64,000 nucleotides of DNA from Streptomyces ambofaciens ATCC 23877. GTDB taxonomy: Bacteria > Actinomycetota > Actinomycetes > Streptomycetales > Streptomycetaceae. Where the stretch lies: NCBI RefSeq assembly GCF_001267885.1, contig NZ_CP012382.1, forward strand, positions 2,281,001-2,345,000, given 5' to 3'. This document shows positions 45,439 to 53,622 of the stretch, piece after piece. Each line of letters starts with the position of its first letter. Position 1 is the first letter of the stretch. The translations under genes and the position numbers were made by a program. Below the pieces are notes generated by a model. It was not told the DNA's origin. It saw only the letters and a list, made by a program, of their open reading frames with translations, and searched no databases.

Positions 45439-46782
45439 TCAGGAAAGCCGCTTGAGGAGCACCGCCGACGCCACCGGGCGTGCGCCCGCGCGCGCCACCC
45501 CGTCGGCGACCTCGCGGTCGGTGGAGACGACGATGACCGGCCGGCCCGGCGGCTCGGCCCGCACCAGTTGACGGATCAGCTCGTCGGCGGTGACGCCGGG
45601 TTTGGAGAACAGCACCCGCACCCCGCGCGGCGGTGCGAGCAGCACCGGCGCGACCAGTTCGGCGCCGTCGAAGACGCAGGTCATCTCGGCGCCCGTCTGC
45701 GCGGCGAGCTGCGAGAGCTGGCCGAGCAGGCGCAGCCGCTGCTTCTCCAGCGGCATCTGCGGATAGCCGGTCTTGGTGACGTTGTAGCCGTCGACGACCA
45801 GGTGCGCCTGGGGCAGCGCGAGCAACTGGTCGAGGATGGCGGGGTCGTTCTCGGACAGGGCGCGCGCGGCGATGTCCTTCGGCGTCATGCGCCCGGGTTC
45901 CACGGCGTCGACGGTCTCGGCGGGCCGCACCGACACCGGGGGCAGCGCGAGTTCCCGGCGCAGCCCCTGGGTGGCGTCCAGCAGGGTGTCCAGCAGCAGC
46001 CGCACCCGCATGTCCTCGACGCTGCGTCCCTCGCGGGCCGCCTTGCGGGTGGCCTCCAGGGCGGCCTCCGCCTCCCCGAGGCGGGTCTTGAGCCGCCGGG
46101 ACTCGCTCTCGGCCGCGGACACCTGGGCGTGCGTCTCGGCGCGGACGGCCTCGACCTCGTCCCGCACCTTGCGCAGGGCCGCCTCGCCCCGCTTGACGTC
46201 GCTGAGGGCGGAGCGCAGCTTGCGGTGCAGCGACTCGGTCTCCTTCTTCGCCGCGTCCAGCTCGGCACGGAGCCGCTCGGTCTCGGACCTGGTGTGCTCC
46301 CGGGCCCGGGCCAGCTCCGCGTGCAGCCGCTCCAGCTCCGCGCGGCTCTCCTCGTCGGCGCGCTCGGCGTCCGCGCGCTGCGCCTCCTCGCCGGCGGCGG
46401 TCACCAGCTTCACCCAGCCGTGCGGCCGCAGTACGTAGGCCGCGGCCGCCACGTCGAGCGGGTCCGCGGCCGGTGGGGGCGAGCCGGAGTCCAGGGCACC
46501 GGCCAGTTCCGGCTGGGCCTCTCTGAACTTCTCGCCGATGCGCTGGCGGAACAGGGTGTCGGTCTCCACGGCGGCGGCCATCGCGTTGCCGGCGAACTTG
46601 GCCCTGCGGTTCGGGGCGAACCGGGCGTACTGTCTCAGCTGTGCGGGCAGCTCGCCGAGCGTGAGTCCGCCGAAGCCGTCGGACACGATCTGCACGACCC
46701 TGCGGCGCACGCCGTCGGGCAGCGGACGGTCGAGCACCTCGGCGGCGCCGTCGCCCGGCCCCCCGCCTTGTGTCTCCACCAT
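45439..46782 (-). CDS. NYN (PIN-like) RNase domain protein
   Basis: 447 aa. An N-terminal helical region, a long coiled coil (about 130-255, RELERLHAELARAREHTR-type heptads), then a YacP/NYN nuclease domain at about 300-445: AHLVVDGYNVTKTGYPQM (Asp metal ligand), MTCVFDGAEL and VIVVSTDREVADGVARAGA (Asp). NYN domains resemble PIN RNases such as B. subtilis Rae1/YacP that act on RNA. The coiled coil suggests dimerisation or a partner. ATG 46782; the zinc-ribbon gene lies 62 bp upstream on the same strand. Confidence 0.85.
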   Translation of the reverse strand: MVETQGGGPGDGAAEVLDRPLPDGVRRRVVQIVSDGFGGLTLGELPAQLRQYARFAPNRRAKFAGNAMAAAVETDTLFRQRIGEKFREAQPELAGALDSGSPPPAADPLDVAAAAYVLRPHGWVKLVTAAGEEAQRADAERADEESRAELERLHAELARAREHTRSETERLRAELDAAKKETESLHRKLRSALSDVKRGEAALRKVRDEVEAVRAETHAQVSAAESESRRLKTRLGEAEAALEATRKAAREGRSVEDMRVRLLLDTLLDATQGLRRELALPPVSVRPAETVDAVEPGRMTPKDIAARALSENDPAILDQLLALPQAHLVVDGYNVTKTGYPQMPLEKQRLRLLGQLSQLAAQTGAEMTCVFDGAELVAPVLLAPPRGVRVLFSKPGVTADELIRQLVRAEPPGRPVIVVSTDREVADGVARAGARPVASAVLLKRLS

Positions 46783-46844
46783 CCGTCACCCCAATGTCTC
46801 AGGGCGACCCCGCTGCGGGATCGCCTGGTGCGGGGCCGCTCCCG

Positions 46845-47084
46845 TCAGGAGGCGGCACCCGGCCTGTCCACGAGTTCCACCTGGTCCACGGCGTTGCACC
46901 AACGGCACCGCACCGACTCGATGGTCTCACTGAGCACCTCGCGCTCCTCGACCTTGGGCTCACCGGCCAGGTCGAGGTGCACGTACTCGACGACCTTCGA
47001 GGCCCGGGTCACGTCGAAGCGGGTGAGGTTGCCGCAGAGGGTGCAGCGCCACCGCGTCGTGTCGGTCGGCAGGGGAACCGTCAT
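46845..47084 (-). CDS. Small zinc-ribbon protein
   Basis: 79 aa with two CxxC pairs (RWRCTLCGNLTRFDV at about 12-26; VRCRWCNAVDQVEL at about 58-71), which should bind one zinc. No domain name beyond zinc ribbon. The ATG at 47084 is preferred to longer frames because all conserved-looking sequence starts there. It precedes the NYN-domain gene on the same strand and may be cotranscribed; a role in RNA or ribosome biology is only a guess from this neighbour. Confidence 0.75.
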   Translation of the reverse strand: MTVPLPTDTTRWRCTLCGNLTRFDVTRASKVVEYVHLDLAGEPKVEEREVLSETIESVRCRWCNAVDQVELVDRPGAAS

Positions 47085-47241
47085 CGTGGCTGTTCGCTCT
47101 CTTCCAGTGTCGGTGACGCGCCGGGCTCCCCCGGCGCGTATGGCTCGTAACCCTACGGCCTGGCGGGTACCCGACGCCCGCGTGTCCACGGCGGCGAGGC
47201 GGTATGGGCGGTCGCGTCCCGTTACGTCATGCTCTGTGTCC

Positions 47242-48012
47242 ATGATCCGCAACTGGAGCACGGCGGCCCGCTGGAGGGTCAGGTCACTCGGCACGGCCCG
47301 CGCGCCCCGCACCGCCCGCGGCCGGACGGCGCCGGTGACGTACGGGCTGATCACGCTGTGCTGTGCCCTGTTCCTGCTCAGCCCGGCGGCGGGCCTCAAC
47401 CCGGCGTACGGCACCGGTGACGAGCTGCTCGCCGCTCAGCGTGCCTATTTCCGGCGCTGGGGCGTGATCCCCGCAGAACTGTTCGAGGACTCCCCCGGAT
47501 CGGCGCTCACCCCCGCCACGGCGCTCTTCGTCCACGGCAGCTGGGTGCACCTGCTGGGCAACATGCTCTTCCTCTACGTCTTCGGCGCGATGACCGAGGA
47601 ACGGATGGGCAGGCTCCAGTTCACCCTCTTCTACCTGGGCTGCGGCTACCTGGCCCTGCTCGGCTACGCGGGCGCCAACGCCCACTCCCAGCAGTCCCTG
47701 GTCGGCGCCTCGGGGGCGATCTCCGCGATCCTCGGCGCGTTCCTCTTCCTCTTCCCGCGGGCCCGGGTGACCAGCCTGCTGCCCTTCCTCTTCTTCCTGC
47801 CGCTGCGGTTCCCCGCCTGGATCGTCCTGCCGTTCTGGGCCGGCCTGCAATGGATGGCGGCGGGGCGGGCCGGCGACGGCCCCGGGGTGGCCTACCTCGC
47901 GCACCTGGTGGGCTTCGGGCTGGGCTTCGTCTTCGCCTGGGTGCGGTTCGGGCGTACGACTAGAGTGAAGAGCGTTCCAGTGGCGGCGCCCGAGGGAGAG
48001 AACCAGCCGTGA
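47242..48012 (+). CDS. Rhomboid family intramembrane serine protease
   Basis: 256 aa with six TM helices after a basic N-terminus. Rhomboid motifs: HGSWVHLLGNMLFLYVFG (HxxxN-type helix), catalytic Ser in SLVGASGAISAILGAFL (GxSG), and His in YLAHLVGFGLGF. Between them is the FPAWIVLPFWAGLQW stretch common in actinobacterial rhomboids. ATG 47242; the ribosome-binding site is weak. Its stop overlaps the next gene's GTG by 4 nt, so the two are translationally coupled. Confidence 0.92.
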   Translation: MIRNWSTAARWRVRSLGTARAPRTARGRTAPVTYGLITLCCALFLLSPAAGLNPAYGTGDELLAAQRAYFRRWGVIPAELFEDSPGSALTPATALFVHGSWVHLLGNMLFLYVFGAMTEERMGRLQFTLFYLGCGYLALLGYAGANAHSQQSLVGASGAISAILGAFLFLFPRARVTSLLPFLFFLPLRFPAWIVLPFWAGLQWMAAGRAGDGPGVAYLAHLVGFGLGFVFAWVRFGRTTRVKSVPVAAPEGENQP

Positions 48013-48290
48013 TCAGCGCGATCGTCCTCATCAAGACCAGCGTGGACCGCATCCCCGAGATCGCGGAACGGATCGCCGCGCTGGAGAACGTCACGGAGGT
48101 CTTCTCCGTCACCGGCACCTACGACCTGATCGCGATGGTGCGGGTGGCCCAGCACGAGGACCTGGCGGAGGTCATCCCCGGCCGGATCAGCAAGATCCCG
48201 GGTGTGGAGGGCACGGACACCCACGTGGCGTTCCGGACGTACTCCCAGCACGACCTGGAGGCGGCGTTCGCCATCGGGCTCGACAACTGA
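48009..48290 (+). CDS. Stand-alone Lrp/AsnC ligand-binding (RAM) domain protein
   Basis: 93 aa covering only the RAM/ligand-binding half of Lrp/AsnC regulators: SAIVLIKTSVDRIPEIAERI, VTEVFSVTGTYDLIAMVRVA and GVEGTDTHVAFRTYSQHDLE. There is no helix-turn-helix, so it cannot bind DNA alone; such proteins form rings and may modulate full-length Lrp proteins. The GTG start overlaps the rhomboid stop (GTGA). The pairing with rhomboid is conserved in my memory of Streptomyces, but no shared function is known. Confidence 0.88.
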   Translation: MISAIVLIKTSVDRIPEIAERIAALENVTEVFSVTGTYDLIAMVRVAQHEDLAEVIPGRISKIPGVEGTDTHVAFRTYSQHDLEAAFAIGLDN

Positions 48291-48308
48291 CGTCGGCCCG
48301 GACGCGGA

Positions 48309-48334
48309 TGAAGAGTTCTTCATCCCGGACTCAT
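48309..48334 (+). promoter_or_regulatory. Candidate response-regulator operator, site 1
   Basis: TGAAG-N5-TTCAT-N6-CTCAT, 36 bp before the first gene of the acidic protein/sensor kinase/regulator operon. The same layout, with identical spacing, recurs at 50820-50845. TTCAT and CTCAT are 11 bp apart, one helical turn, as in OmpR-family tandem sites; TGAAG and TTCAT also form part of a perfect 8-bp palindrome GATGAAGA-GT-TCTTCATC (48307-48324). Confidence 0.6.
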
Positions 48335-48369
48335 CCGGATCGCCGGGTACCGGGCGCAGGATCGGGGAC

Positions 48370-48684
48370 ATGGTCTTCTCACGCCGGATGGCGGCCCTGG
48401 CGGCCGTCGTCCTGATCCCGCTCGGCATCGCCGCGACCAGCTTCGCCCTCACCGACAGTCCGCAGGAGCCCAAGGTCCCGTCCAAGGTGGAGCTGGAGAG
48501 CGGCTCCCCCACCCCGTCGCCCACCTCCTCCTCGCCCGAGCCGACGCCCAGCGACCAGGTGGTGACCCGGCCACCGGTGACCGACAGCCCCCCGGATGAC
48601 GACGATGACGACGACCGAGGCCAGGACACCGACGACGGAGCCGCCGGCACGGCCGCCGACGACGGACCCGGCGACGACGGCTGA
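48370..48684 (+). CDS. Small exported acidic Pro/Ser/Asp-rich protein
   Basis: 104 aa. N-terminal signal (SRRMAALAAVVLIPLGIAAT), probably cleaved or an anchor, then a low-complexity region: Ser/Pro/Thr-rich (about 42-70) and Asp-rich with seven consecutive Asp. No Cys lipobox. ATG 48370. Its last 89 bp overlap the sensor-kinase gene in another frame, so the two are tightly coupled. An Asp run could bind divalent cations or interact with the kinase's sensor loop; this is inference. Confidence 0.65.
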   Translation: MVFSRRMAALAAVVLIPLGIAATSFALTDSPQEPKVPSKVELESGSPTPSPTSSSPEPTPSDQVVTRPPVTDSPPDDDDDDDRGQDTDDGAAGTAADDGPGDDG

Positions 48685-50095
48685 CCGCGAGCGCCGCCGG
48701 ATCTCGGCCCGTGTCCGCATCCTGCTCTGGCTGCTGCTCGTGATGGCCGTCGCCCTCGCCTCGGTGGCCGCGACCACCCGCTCGATCCTGCTGCGCGACA
48801 CCGACCAGCGGATCAACGGCCTGCTCGCGCAGGAGGCGGGCGAGTTCGCCAACTTCGAGGAACAGGGCTTCGACCCGGAGACCGGCCGGCCCTTCACCGA
48901 CCCCGGGCGGCTGCTGCGCGTCTTTTTGGAGAGGCAGTACGCCGACCTGGACGAGGAGCTGGTCGGTCTGGTCGGCGAGGTGGGCAGCAGGCCGACGCAG
49001 ATCATCCAGCAGCGGGAGATCCCGGTCGCCCTGCCCCTGCACGAGGACGCCGACGCCCGGCGCCGCATCTACGCCTCGCCCGACTCCACCGGCACCCTGG
49101 AGCGGCCGGAGGGGGAGATCCGCTGGGCCAAGGTCACCGTGGCCCGGTACGGCGGCGAACCGGCGGCCGCCTTCGTGGTCGCCTTCCACCCCGGGCGGGA
49201 ACAGGCCCGCGCCGACGAGGTGTTCCGCGTGCTGCTCGCCATCTCCGGCGTCGCCCTGCTGATGACGACGGGCATCGCCTGGGTGGTCGCGGGCCGCATC
49301 CTCAAGCCGGTGCGACTGGTGCGCGCCACGGCCGCGCAGCTCACCGAGCAGGACCTGACCCGGCGCATCCCGGTGCACGGCCACGACGACGTGGCCGCCC
49401 TGGCCGAGACGTTCAACGCCATGCTCGACCGGCTGGAACGCGCCTTCGCCGCCCAGCGCAGGTTCGTCGACGACGCGGGCCACGAACTGCGCACCCCGAT
49501 CACCATCGTGCGCGGCCACCTGGAGCTGATGGGCGACGACCCGGCCGAGCGCGAGGAGACGGTCCGCCTGGTCACCGACGAACTGGACCGGATGAGCCGC
49601 ATCGTCGAGGACCTGCTGCTGCTCGCCAAGACCGAACGCCCCGACTTCGTCACCCCGGAGCCGGTGCAGCTCGCCGAACTCACCGCCGACGTCTACGTCA
49701 AGGCCCGCACCCTCGGCGACCGCGACTGGGTGCTGGACGGCGTCGCCGACCGCGAGGCCCGCCTCGACCCCCAGCGGATCACACAGGCCATGGTGCAGCT
49801 CGCGCAGAACGCCGTGCAGCACACCACCACCGGCCAGACCATCCGCATCGGCTCCCGCGCCGACGGCACCCGTGTCGAGCTGTACGTCGCCGACTCCGGC
49901 CCCGGGGTCCAGCCGCAGGACGCCGAGGTCATCTTCGAACGGTTCCGGCGCGGCACGGCCCGGCGCGGGGTGCGCGGGACCGGCGCCGGGCTCGGGCTGT
50001 CGATCGTCAAGGCCATCGCGGAGGGGCACGGCGGGCGGGTCGCCCTGCGCACCACCGAGGGTGGCGGCGCCACCTTCGTCCTGACACTGGACTGA
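48596..50095 (+). CDS. Sensor histidine kinase (HAMP, HisKA)
   Basis: 499 aa. A Thr/Pro-rich start, TM1 at about 39-60 (ILLWLLLVMAVALASVAATT), an external sensor region of about 150 residues, TM2 at about 217-237 (VLLAISGVALLMTTGIAWVV), HAMP, HisKA with FVDDAGHELRTPITIVRGHL (His at about 297), and HATPase_c with N-box QLAQNAVQHT and GTGAGLGLSIVKAIAEGHGG. ATG 48596, or a second ATG nine bases on. It overlaps the acidic-protein gene by 89 bp and is followed 20 bp later by its response regulator. The signal is unknown. Confidence 0.93.
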   Translation: MTTMTTTEARTPTTEPPARPPTTDPATTADRERRRISARVRILLWLLLVMAVALASVAATTRSILLRDTDQRINGLLAQEAGEFANFEEQGFDPETGRPFTDPGRLLRVFLERQYADLDEELVGLVGEVGSRPTQIIQQREIPVALPLHEDADARRRIYASPDSTGTLERPEGEIRWAKVTVARYGGEPAAAFVVAFHPGREQARADEVFRVLLAISGVALLMTTGIAWVVAGRILKPVRLVRATAAQLTEQDLTRRIPVHGHDDVAALAETFNAMLDRLERAFAAQRRFVDDAGHELRTPITIVRGHLELMGDDPAEREETVRLVTDELDRMSRIVEDLLLLAKTERPDFVTPEPVQLAELTADVYVKARTLGDRDWVLDGVADREARLDPQRITQAMVQLAQNAVQHTTTGQTIRIGSRADGTRVELYVADSGPGVQPQDAEVIFERFRRGTARRGVRGTGAGLGLSIVKAIAEGHGGRVALRTTEGGGATFVLTLD

Positions 50096-50115
50096 TTTCC
50101 GGAAGAGGCACGTCC

Positions 50116-50778
50116 ATGAACCGCATCCTCATCGTCGAGGACGAGGAGCGCATCGCCTCCTTCGTCGAGAAGGGCCTGCGCGCCAACGGCTTCACCACCA
50201 CCGCCGTCGCCGACGGCGACTCCGCCTACGAGTACGCGCTCACCGGCGGCTTCGACCTGGTCGTCCTGGACATCGGGCTGCCCGGCCGGGACGGCTTCAC
50301 GGTCCTGCGCGAGCTGCGCGAGTCCCGGGTGACGACCCCGGTGATCGTGCTGACCGCCCGGGACTCCGTACGGGACACGGTGGCCGGCCTGGAGGGCGGC
50401 GCCGACGACTGGATGACCAAGCCGTTCCGCTTCGAGGAACTGCTCGCCCGGGTCCGGCTCCGGCTCCGTACGGCGGCCAGGGCACCGGAGGTGACGGTGC
50501 TCAGGTCCGGCGACCTCTCCCTGGACCTGCGCACCCGCCGGGCCCGAGCCGCGGAGCGGACGGTGGACCTGACGGCCCGTGAGTTCGTGCTGCTGGAGCT
50601 GTTCCTGCGGCATCCGGGGCAGGTCCTGTCCCGGGAACAGATCCTGTCCCACGTGTGGGGCTACGACTTCGACCCCGGCTCCAACATCGTCGACGTGTAC
50701 GTGCGGGCGTTGCGCAAGAAGCTGGGGGCGCAGCGGGTGGAGACGGTGCGGGGCATGGGGTACCGGCTGCCGGGCTGA
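50116..50778 (+). CDS. OmpR/PhoB family response regulator
   Basis: 220 aa. Receiver with E8-D9 acidic residues, phospho-acceptor D52 (LVVLDIGLPG), Thr in VIVLTARDS and Lys in DDWMTKPFRFEEL; then a winged-helix domain with LTAREFVLLELFLRHPGQVL, SREQILSHVWGYDFDP and the wing VDVYVRALRKKLG. Partner of the preceding kinase. I predict it binds TGAAG-N5-TTCAT-N6-CTCAT in front of its own operon and of the transporter gene 100 bp downstream. Confidence 0.95.
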   Translation: MNRILIVEDEERIASFVEKGLRANGFTTTAVADGDSAYEYALTGGFDLVVLDIGLPGRDGFTVLRELRESRVTTPVIVLTARDSVRDTVAGLEGGADDWMTKPFRFEELLARVRLRLRTAARAPEVTVLRSGDLSLDLRTRRARAAERTVDLTAREFVLLELFLRHPGQVLSREQILSHVWGYDFDPGSNIVDVYVRALRKKLGAQRVETVRGMGYRLPG

Positions 50779-50819
50779 GGCGCGTCCCCGCGCCTCGGGC
50801 GGGCTGACCGGCTTTTGTG

Positions 50820-50845
50820 TGAAGTTTCCTTCATGTCGGGCTCAT
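50820..50845 (+). promoter_or_regulatory. Candidate response-regulator operator, site 2
   Basis: TGAAG-N5-TTCAT-N6-CTCAT, 35 bp before the transporter GTG, mirroring site 1 (36 bp before its first gene). All fifteen fixed bases and both spacings are identical to site 1, while the spacer bases differ (TTTCC versus AGTTC; GTCGGG versus CCCGGA). A shared regulator is the simplest explanation. Confidence 0.6.
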
Positions 50846-50879
50846 TGGAGGCTCACCGCCCGGGAGAACCCTCGATGAC

Positions 50880-52295
50880 GTGACGTTGAACCTCCGCCTC
50901 GCGGCGGCCCTGTGCGTGGCGCTGTCCCTGTGCGCGCTGCTGGCGGTCCCCGCCAACTTCCCCGCCCTCGGCGGCGACGCGCGCCTCACCCTCGCCGTCT
51001 TCGCCCTGGCCACCTGCGCCTGGATCGGTACGCCGATCGACGACACGTACATCGCGCTGGGCGCCGGTCTCGCGCTCACGGCGACCGGCGTGATCAGCAG
51101 CGACACCCTCTTCGGCACCCTCGGTGACGCCACGGTGTGGCTGCTGATCTGCGCCTTCGTGCTGGCGGCGGCGGTGGCCCGGACCGGGCTCGCCGGACGC
51201 GCGGCGGTCTTCCTGGTCGGCGGGGCGCGCAGCGTACGGCAGTTGGTGCACCTGACGACGGCCGCGCTGGTCGTGACCGCGTTCGCGGTGCCGGCCACCT
51301 CCGGCCGGGCGGCGCTCGCCCTGCCGGTGTTCCTCGCCCTCGCCAAGGCCCTCGCCGACCGGAAGCGACTGGTCGTGATGCTGGCGCTGCTGTTCCCGAC
51401 CGTGATCCTTCTGTCGGCGGTGGCGACCCTGATCGGGGCGGGCGCACATCTGATCACGGTGTCGGTGCTGTGGGAGTCGACCGGCGACCGGATCGGCTTC
51501 ACCCAGTGGCTGCTGCTCGGACTGCCGCTGGCGGTGGCCTCGTCCCATCTGGCCGCCGAGACCGTCCTGCTGACGACGACCCGGCGCGCGGACCGCGAGG
51601 GCCCGGTCCACATCACCGCCGAGGAGATACAGCGGCACAGCGAGAGTCCGGTCACCGGTCCCTGGACGCAGGCGGAGAAGCGCTGCGCCCTGCTGCTGGC
51701 CACGGTGGTGACGCTGTGGTGCAGCGAGCCCCTGCACCACGTCTCGCCGGCGGTGGTGGCGCTGATCGGCGCGGTCGTCGCCTCCTCCCCCGCGCTCGGC
51801 ACCGTACGGCTCAAGGACGCCCTGAAGACGGTGCCCTGGTCGCTGCTGCTCTTCATGGCGGCGACCATGGCGATGGGTGTCGCGCTCGCCGACTCCGGAG
51901 CGGCGAGGTGGCTGGTGTCGGGGCTGCCCGCGCACGTCACGCCGGCCGTCTTCCTCGGGGTCGTGGTCGCCGTGAGCACGGCCGCCCACCTGGTCCTGCA
52001 GTCCCGCTCGGCCCGCTCCTCCGTCCTGGTCCCGCTGGTGATCGCCGCGGCGGTGGGCGCCGGGGTCAATCCGGTCGCCGCCGCCCTCGCGTCCACCGCG
52101 GCGGCCGGCTTCTGCCACACGCTGCCGGCCTCCGCCAAGCCGGTCACGCTCTTCTCCGACCTCCCCGGCACCCCCACCTACACCCCGCGCGACCTGCTGC
52201 GGCTGTCCGCCGTGCTGGCACCGCTGACCGCCGCGCTCGTGCTGTTCTTCGCCGCCGCCGTCTGGCCGCTGCTCGGCGTACCCGTGACCCGCTGA
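50880..52295 (+). CDS. SLC13/DASS family anion transporter
   Basis: Sodium- or proton-coupled anion permease, 471 aa, with about eleven to twelve TM helices. Features: GTPIDDTYIALGAGLALTAT, a first hairpin ending VFLALAKALADRKR, LFPTVILLSAVATLIGAGAHL and the second repeat VPWSLLLFMAATMAMGVALADSG. Family substrates are dicarboxylates, citrate or sulfate; glycerate is suggested only by the next gene. The start is GTG 50880. The best-spaced Shine-Dalgarno (GGGAG) actually serves an ATG at 50875 that reads ATG ACG TGA, a two-codon frame overlapping the GTG. It is 10 bp before the kinase gene. Confidence 0.82.
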   Translation: MTLNLRLAAALCVALSLCALLAVPANFPALGGDARLTLAVFALATCAWIGTPIDDTYIALGAGLALTATGVISSDTLFGTLGDATVWLLICAFVLAAAVARTGLAGRAAVFLVGGARSVRQLVHLTTAALVVTAFAVPATSGRAALALPVFLALAKALADRKRLVVMLALLFPTVILLSAVATLIGAGAHLITVSVLWESTGDRIGFTQWLLLGLPLAVASSHLAAETVLLTTTRRADREGPVHITAEEIQRHSESPVTGPWTQAEKRCALLLATVVTLWCSEPLHHVSPAVVALIGAVVASSPALGTVRLKDALKTVPWSLLLFMAATMAMGVALADSGAARWLVSGLPAHVTPAVFLGVVVAVSTAAHLVLQSRSARSSVLVPLVIAAAVGAGVNPVAAALASTAAAGFCHTLPASAKPVTLFSDLPGTPTYTPRDLLRLSAVLAPLTAALVLFFAAAVWPLLGVPVTR

Positions 52296-52305
52296 AGGAG
52301 TCTCC

Positions 52306-53622
52306 ATGTCCATGCCGTCCTCCGCGCCCTCCGTGATCCCCGCGGCCTCGGTGACCCCCGCGCCCGCTGGGGCCTCCGCGGCCTCCGTGCCCTCCCCGCT
52401 GCACCGTGTCGTCGTCGCTCCCAGCGGCTTCAAGGAGTCCCTGTCCGCCCAGGCCGCCGCCGACGCCATCGCGGCGGGTGTCCGCCGGGTCCTGCCGGCC
52501 GCCGAGATCGACAGCATCCCGCTGGTCGACGGCGGCGAGGGCACGGCCGTGACGCTGGCCGCGGCGACCGGGGGGCGGCTGGTGGCGCTGCCCGCCACGG
52601 GGCCGGTCGGGGAGACCGTGGGCACCCACTTCGCGCTGCTCGGCGCCCAGGACACGGCGGTCGTGGAGATGGCGGCCGTCGCGGGACTGTCCCTGGTGCC
52701 CCGGGCCCTGCGCGACCCGGGCGCCACGACCACGTACGGCGTCGGTGAGCTGATCCGCGCCGCGCTCGACACCGGGGTACGGCGGATCCTGGTCGGCTGC
52801 GGCGACTCGGGTACGTCGGACGGAGGCGCGGGCGCGCTCCAGGCGCTCGGGGCCCGGCTGCTGGACGCGGACGGCTTCGCCCTGCCGCCCGGCGGAAGGG
52901 AGCTGGTCCGCCTCGCCCGCGTCGACCCCTCCGGCCTGGACCCCCGGCTGAAGGACACCGAGCTGCTGGTGGCCTGCAACCCCTTCAACGTGCTGTGCGG
53001 CGAGCGGGGCGTGGCCCGGGTGTTCGGTCCGCAGAAGGGGGCGACGCCCGCGCAGGTCGAGCACCTGTCGGCCGGGCTGGAGAACTGGGCGCGCGTCCTC
53101 ACCCGCGACCTCGGTGTCACCGGAACCGATCTGCGCGGCGGCCCCGGCACCGGCGCCTCGGGCGGGCTGGGCGCGGGTCTCGCCGCCGTCGGCGCCCGGC
53201 TGCTGCCCCGCTTCGAGGTGCTGCTGGACCACCTCGACCTGGACGCCCGCCTCGCCCGCGCCGACCTGGTGCTCACCGCCGAGGGCGCCCTGGACCACCA
53301 GACGCCGCGCGGCAAGGTCCCCGCGGAGGTGGCCCGCCGCGCCAAGCTCTACGGCCGTCCCGTCCTCGCCCTGGCCGGCACCCTCGGCGAGGGCGCCCAC
53401 GAGGTGCCGGGGGTGGACGCCTGCCACGGGATCATGCCGGCCCCGATGGCCCTGGCCGACGCGCTGCTGCGCGCGGCCGAACTCCTCACGGACGCCACGG
53501 AGCGGGCACTGCGGATGATCCTGCTGGGGTCGCGGCTGCCGGCGGGCCGGACCGCTCAGGCCGCCGGGACCTCGGCGGCGGAGGTGGTGTCGGGCACGCA
53601 GCGCCCGTCCTCGGTGCGGTAG
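52306..53622 (+). CDS. Glycerate kinase (GarK/GlxK family)
   Basis: Class I glycerate kinase, 438 aa: D-glycerate to phosphoglycerate. An Ala/Ser/Pro-rich leader of about 30 residues precedes the fold (RVVVAPSGFKESLSAQAAAD). Motifs: PLVDGGEGTAVTL, GDSGTSDGGAGALQALGARL, ACNPFNVLCGERGVARVFGPQKG in two parts, ASGGLGAGLAA and LVLTAEGALDHQTPRGKVP. It is a likely partner of the adjacent transporter: uptake followed by phosphorylation into glycolysis. The ATG at 52306 is chosen; a later in-frame start may exist. Its last 67 bp overlap the convergent aminotransferase gene. Confidence 0.9.
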   Translation: MSMPSSAPSVIPAASVTPAPAGASAASVPSPLHRVVVAPSGFKESLSAQAAADAIAAGVRRVLPAAEIDSIPLVDGGEGTAVTLAAATGGRLVALPATGPVGETVGTHFALLGAQDTAVVEMAAVAGLSLVPRALRDPGATTTYGVGELIRAALDTGVRRILVGCGDSGTSDGGAGALQALGARLLDADGFALPPGGRELVRLARVDPSGLDPRLKDTELLVACNPFNVLCGERGVARVFGPQKGATPAQVEHLSAGLENWARVLTRDLGVTGTDLRGGPGTGASGGLGAGLAAVGARLLPRFEVLLDHLDLDARLARADLVLTAEGALDHQTPRGKVPAEVARRAKLYGRPVLALAGTLGEGAHEVPGVDACHGIMPAPMALADALLRAAELLTDATERALRMILLGSRLPAGRTAQAAGTSAAEVVSGTQRPSSVR

